Assembly (NCBI RefSeq): GCF_963675165.1
Contig: NC_087379.1
Span: forward strand, 8,090,339-8,154,338
From: Halichondria panicea
Lineage: Eukaryota; Porifera; Demospongiae; Suberitida; Halichondriidae
Reading direction: 5' to 3'
DNA length: 64,000 nt
Both the position numbers and the translations under genes were made by a program. Of this stretch, positions 63,686 through 64,000 are shown one piece after another (the stretch's first letter is position 1; every line of letters starts with the position of its first letter). Below the pieces are notes generated by a model. It had not been told where the DNA came from, ran no database searches, and worked only from the letters and a program-made list of their open reading frames with translations.

Positions 63686-64000
63686 ATGTGTGCGTGTGTG
63701 TGTGTGGGGGGGGGGGGGGGGGTAACAGTTAGTTGTAGCAAACTATGTACAGTCTGGATGAGGGCTACAAACGAAAAAAGTTTTCTATCTAGACTGACTT
63801 GAATATCTTCGATGCATTTAAGAGTCCACATGCAGTGACAATAATGCTTTCACTACTTGTGTATTGTACTGCACTGCACTGTACTGCACTGCACTGTACT
63901 GCACTGTACTGTACTCTACCTTATCTTGCTTTTCTTTCTGTGTGTTGGTCTTCGAAGGACTGTACAGATCGTCTCTACTGGGCACCTTGGGCAGCCCTGA
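58477..64000 (-). CDS. Ephexin-type RhoGEF (DH-PH-SH3), 5' end off the window
   Basis: Eleven exons join to 569 aa: 64000-63920, 63635-63390, 63113-62952, 62719-62624, 61846-61770, 61593-61389, 60667-60414, 59852-59613, 59265-59186, 58868-58764 and 58640-58477. The DH domain starts with KLQEAIYEVITSEATYLRSL and includes LLPMQRITRLPLL. The PH domain covers VYVFVFTDYVII-type strands to KTRWMESM. The SH3 domain is AIFDYRGTQPDELDLQRGD through KGWFPSNF. This order matches the ARHGEF5/16/19/26/NGEF (ephexin) group, which activates Rho-family GTPases downstream of receptor tyrosine kinases. Which member it is cannot be decided. It ends tail to tail with the ARHGEF10-like gene, 374 bp apart. Introns hold minisatellites and a fold-back pair. 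Confidence 0.93.
59430..59592. repeat. 33-bp tandem repeat in RhoGEF intron
   Basis: About five copies of a 33-bp unit (aacaagcaggtttaacaaga followed by ggggcttatactc). Confidence 0.9.
60664..61215. repeat. About 41-bp minisatellite in RhoGEF intron
   Basis: About 13 copies of a unit containing gtagtcagtatatggaccaa and ctcaactacagggga. The array starts at the acceptor of the PH exon. Confidence 0.95.
61933..62583 (+). mobile_element. Second head-to-tail pair of fold-back elements
   Basis: Units 61933-62237 and 62282-62583 match those at 34393-35018 in sequence, orientation relative to each other and spacing (about 45-50 bp between units). They lie in an intron between DH exons of the RhoGEF gene. 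Confidence 0.8.
63638..63722. repeat. (TG)n tract with terminal G-run
   Basis: TG dinucleotides end in a long run of G, directly next to the acceptor of the second visible RhoGEF exon. A short 10-bp repeat (gcactgtact) lies at 63875-63915. Confidence 0.95.

Overview
This is a eukaryotic, almost certainly animal, genome window. Every confident gene is split by short GT-AG introns, many under 100 bp. The gene set is metazoan: TRAF ubiquitin ligases, Death-domain proteins, two RhoGEFs and an LPCAT3-type acyltransferase. High gene density, tiny introns and many short inverted-repeat elements suggest an early-branching marine invertebrate, perhaps a demosponge. That is inference; the species cannot be read from the sequence. 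Exon coordinates come from reading splice sites and checking that phases join, without transcript data.

Layout. At 0.1-2.1 kb (minus) is a 5'-truncated copy of LPCAT3 behind three unidentified exons that may be fused to it in frame. At 3.65-8.6 kb (minus) is a complete 16-exon LPCAT3-like MBOAT gene, head to head (197 bp) with FARSB (8.8-13.2 kb, plus, 20 exons). FTSJ1 follows (13.4-15.1 kb, plus, 8 exons). From 15.2 to 28.9 kb lies a block made of duplicated pieces: a TRAF gene (minus), a scrambled partial copy of an ARHGEF10-like gene (plus), and three intronless minus-strand genes separated by copies of ABCF3 exons 5 and 6. The block is bracketed by a second copy of FTSJ1's last exon just before ABCF3. 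ABCF3 (29.4-39.3 kb, plus, 21 exons) carries a fourth member of the intronless family, antisense inside its intron 5. A repeat-rich gap (39.3-43.5 kb) is followed by a second TRAF gene (minus), the full ARHGEF10-like gene (47.4-58.1 kb, plus, 21 exons) and, tail to tail with it, the 3' part of an ephexin-type DH-PH-SH3 RhoGEF (minus, running off the right edge).

The most notable content is the four-member family (here Death-TM-MATH 1-4). Each is a single open frame with an N-terminal Death domain, one membrane helix and a C-terminal TRAF-C/MATH-like beta-sandwich. Two TRAF E3 ligases with the same kind of MATH domain lie nearby. This looks like a locally amplified membrane receptor or adaptor family for death or innate-immune signalling. 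The family seems to have spread by duplication of an ABCF3 intron together with the exons on either side.

Housekeeping genes (FARSB for phenylalanyl-tRNA charging, FTSJ1 for tRNA 2'-O-methylation, ABCF3 as a translation-linked ATPase) are intact and close to their usual lengths. Repeats include a MITE with 7-bp target duplications (three copies), fold-back elements of about 300 bp in introns, TA-flanked inverted-repeat elements, palindromes, several minisatellites and long TG/CA tracts. I saw no tRNA, rRNA or CRISPR array.
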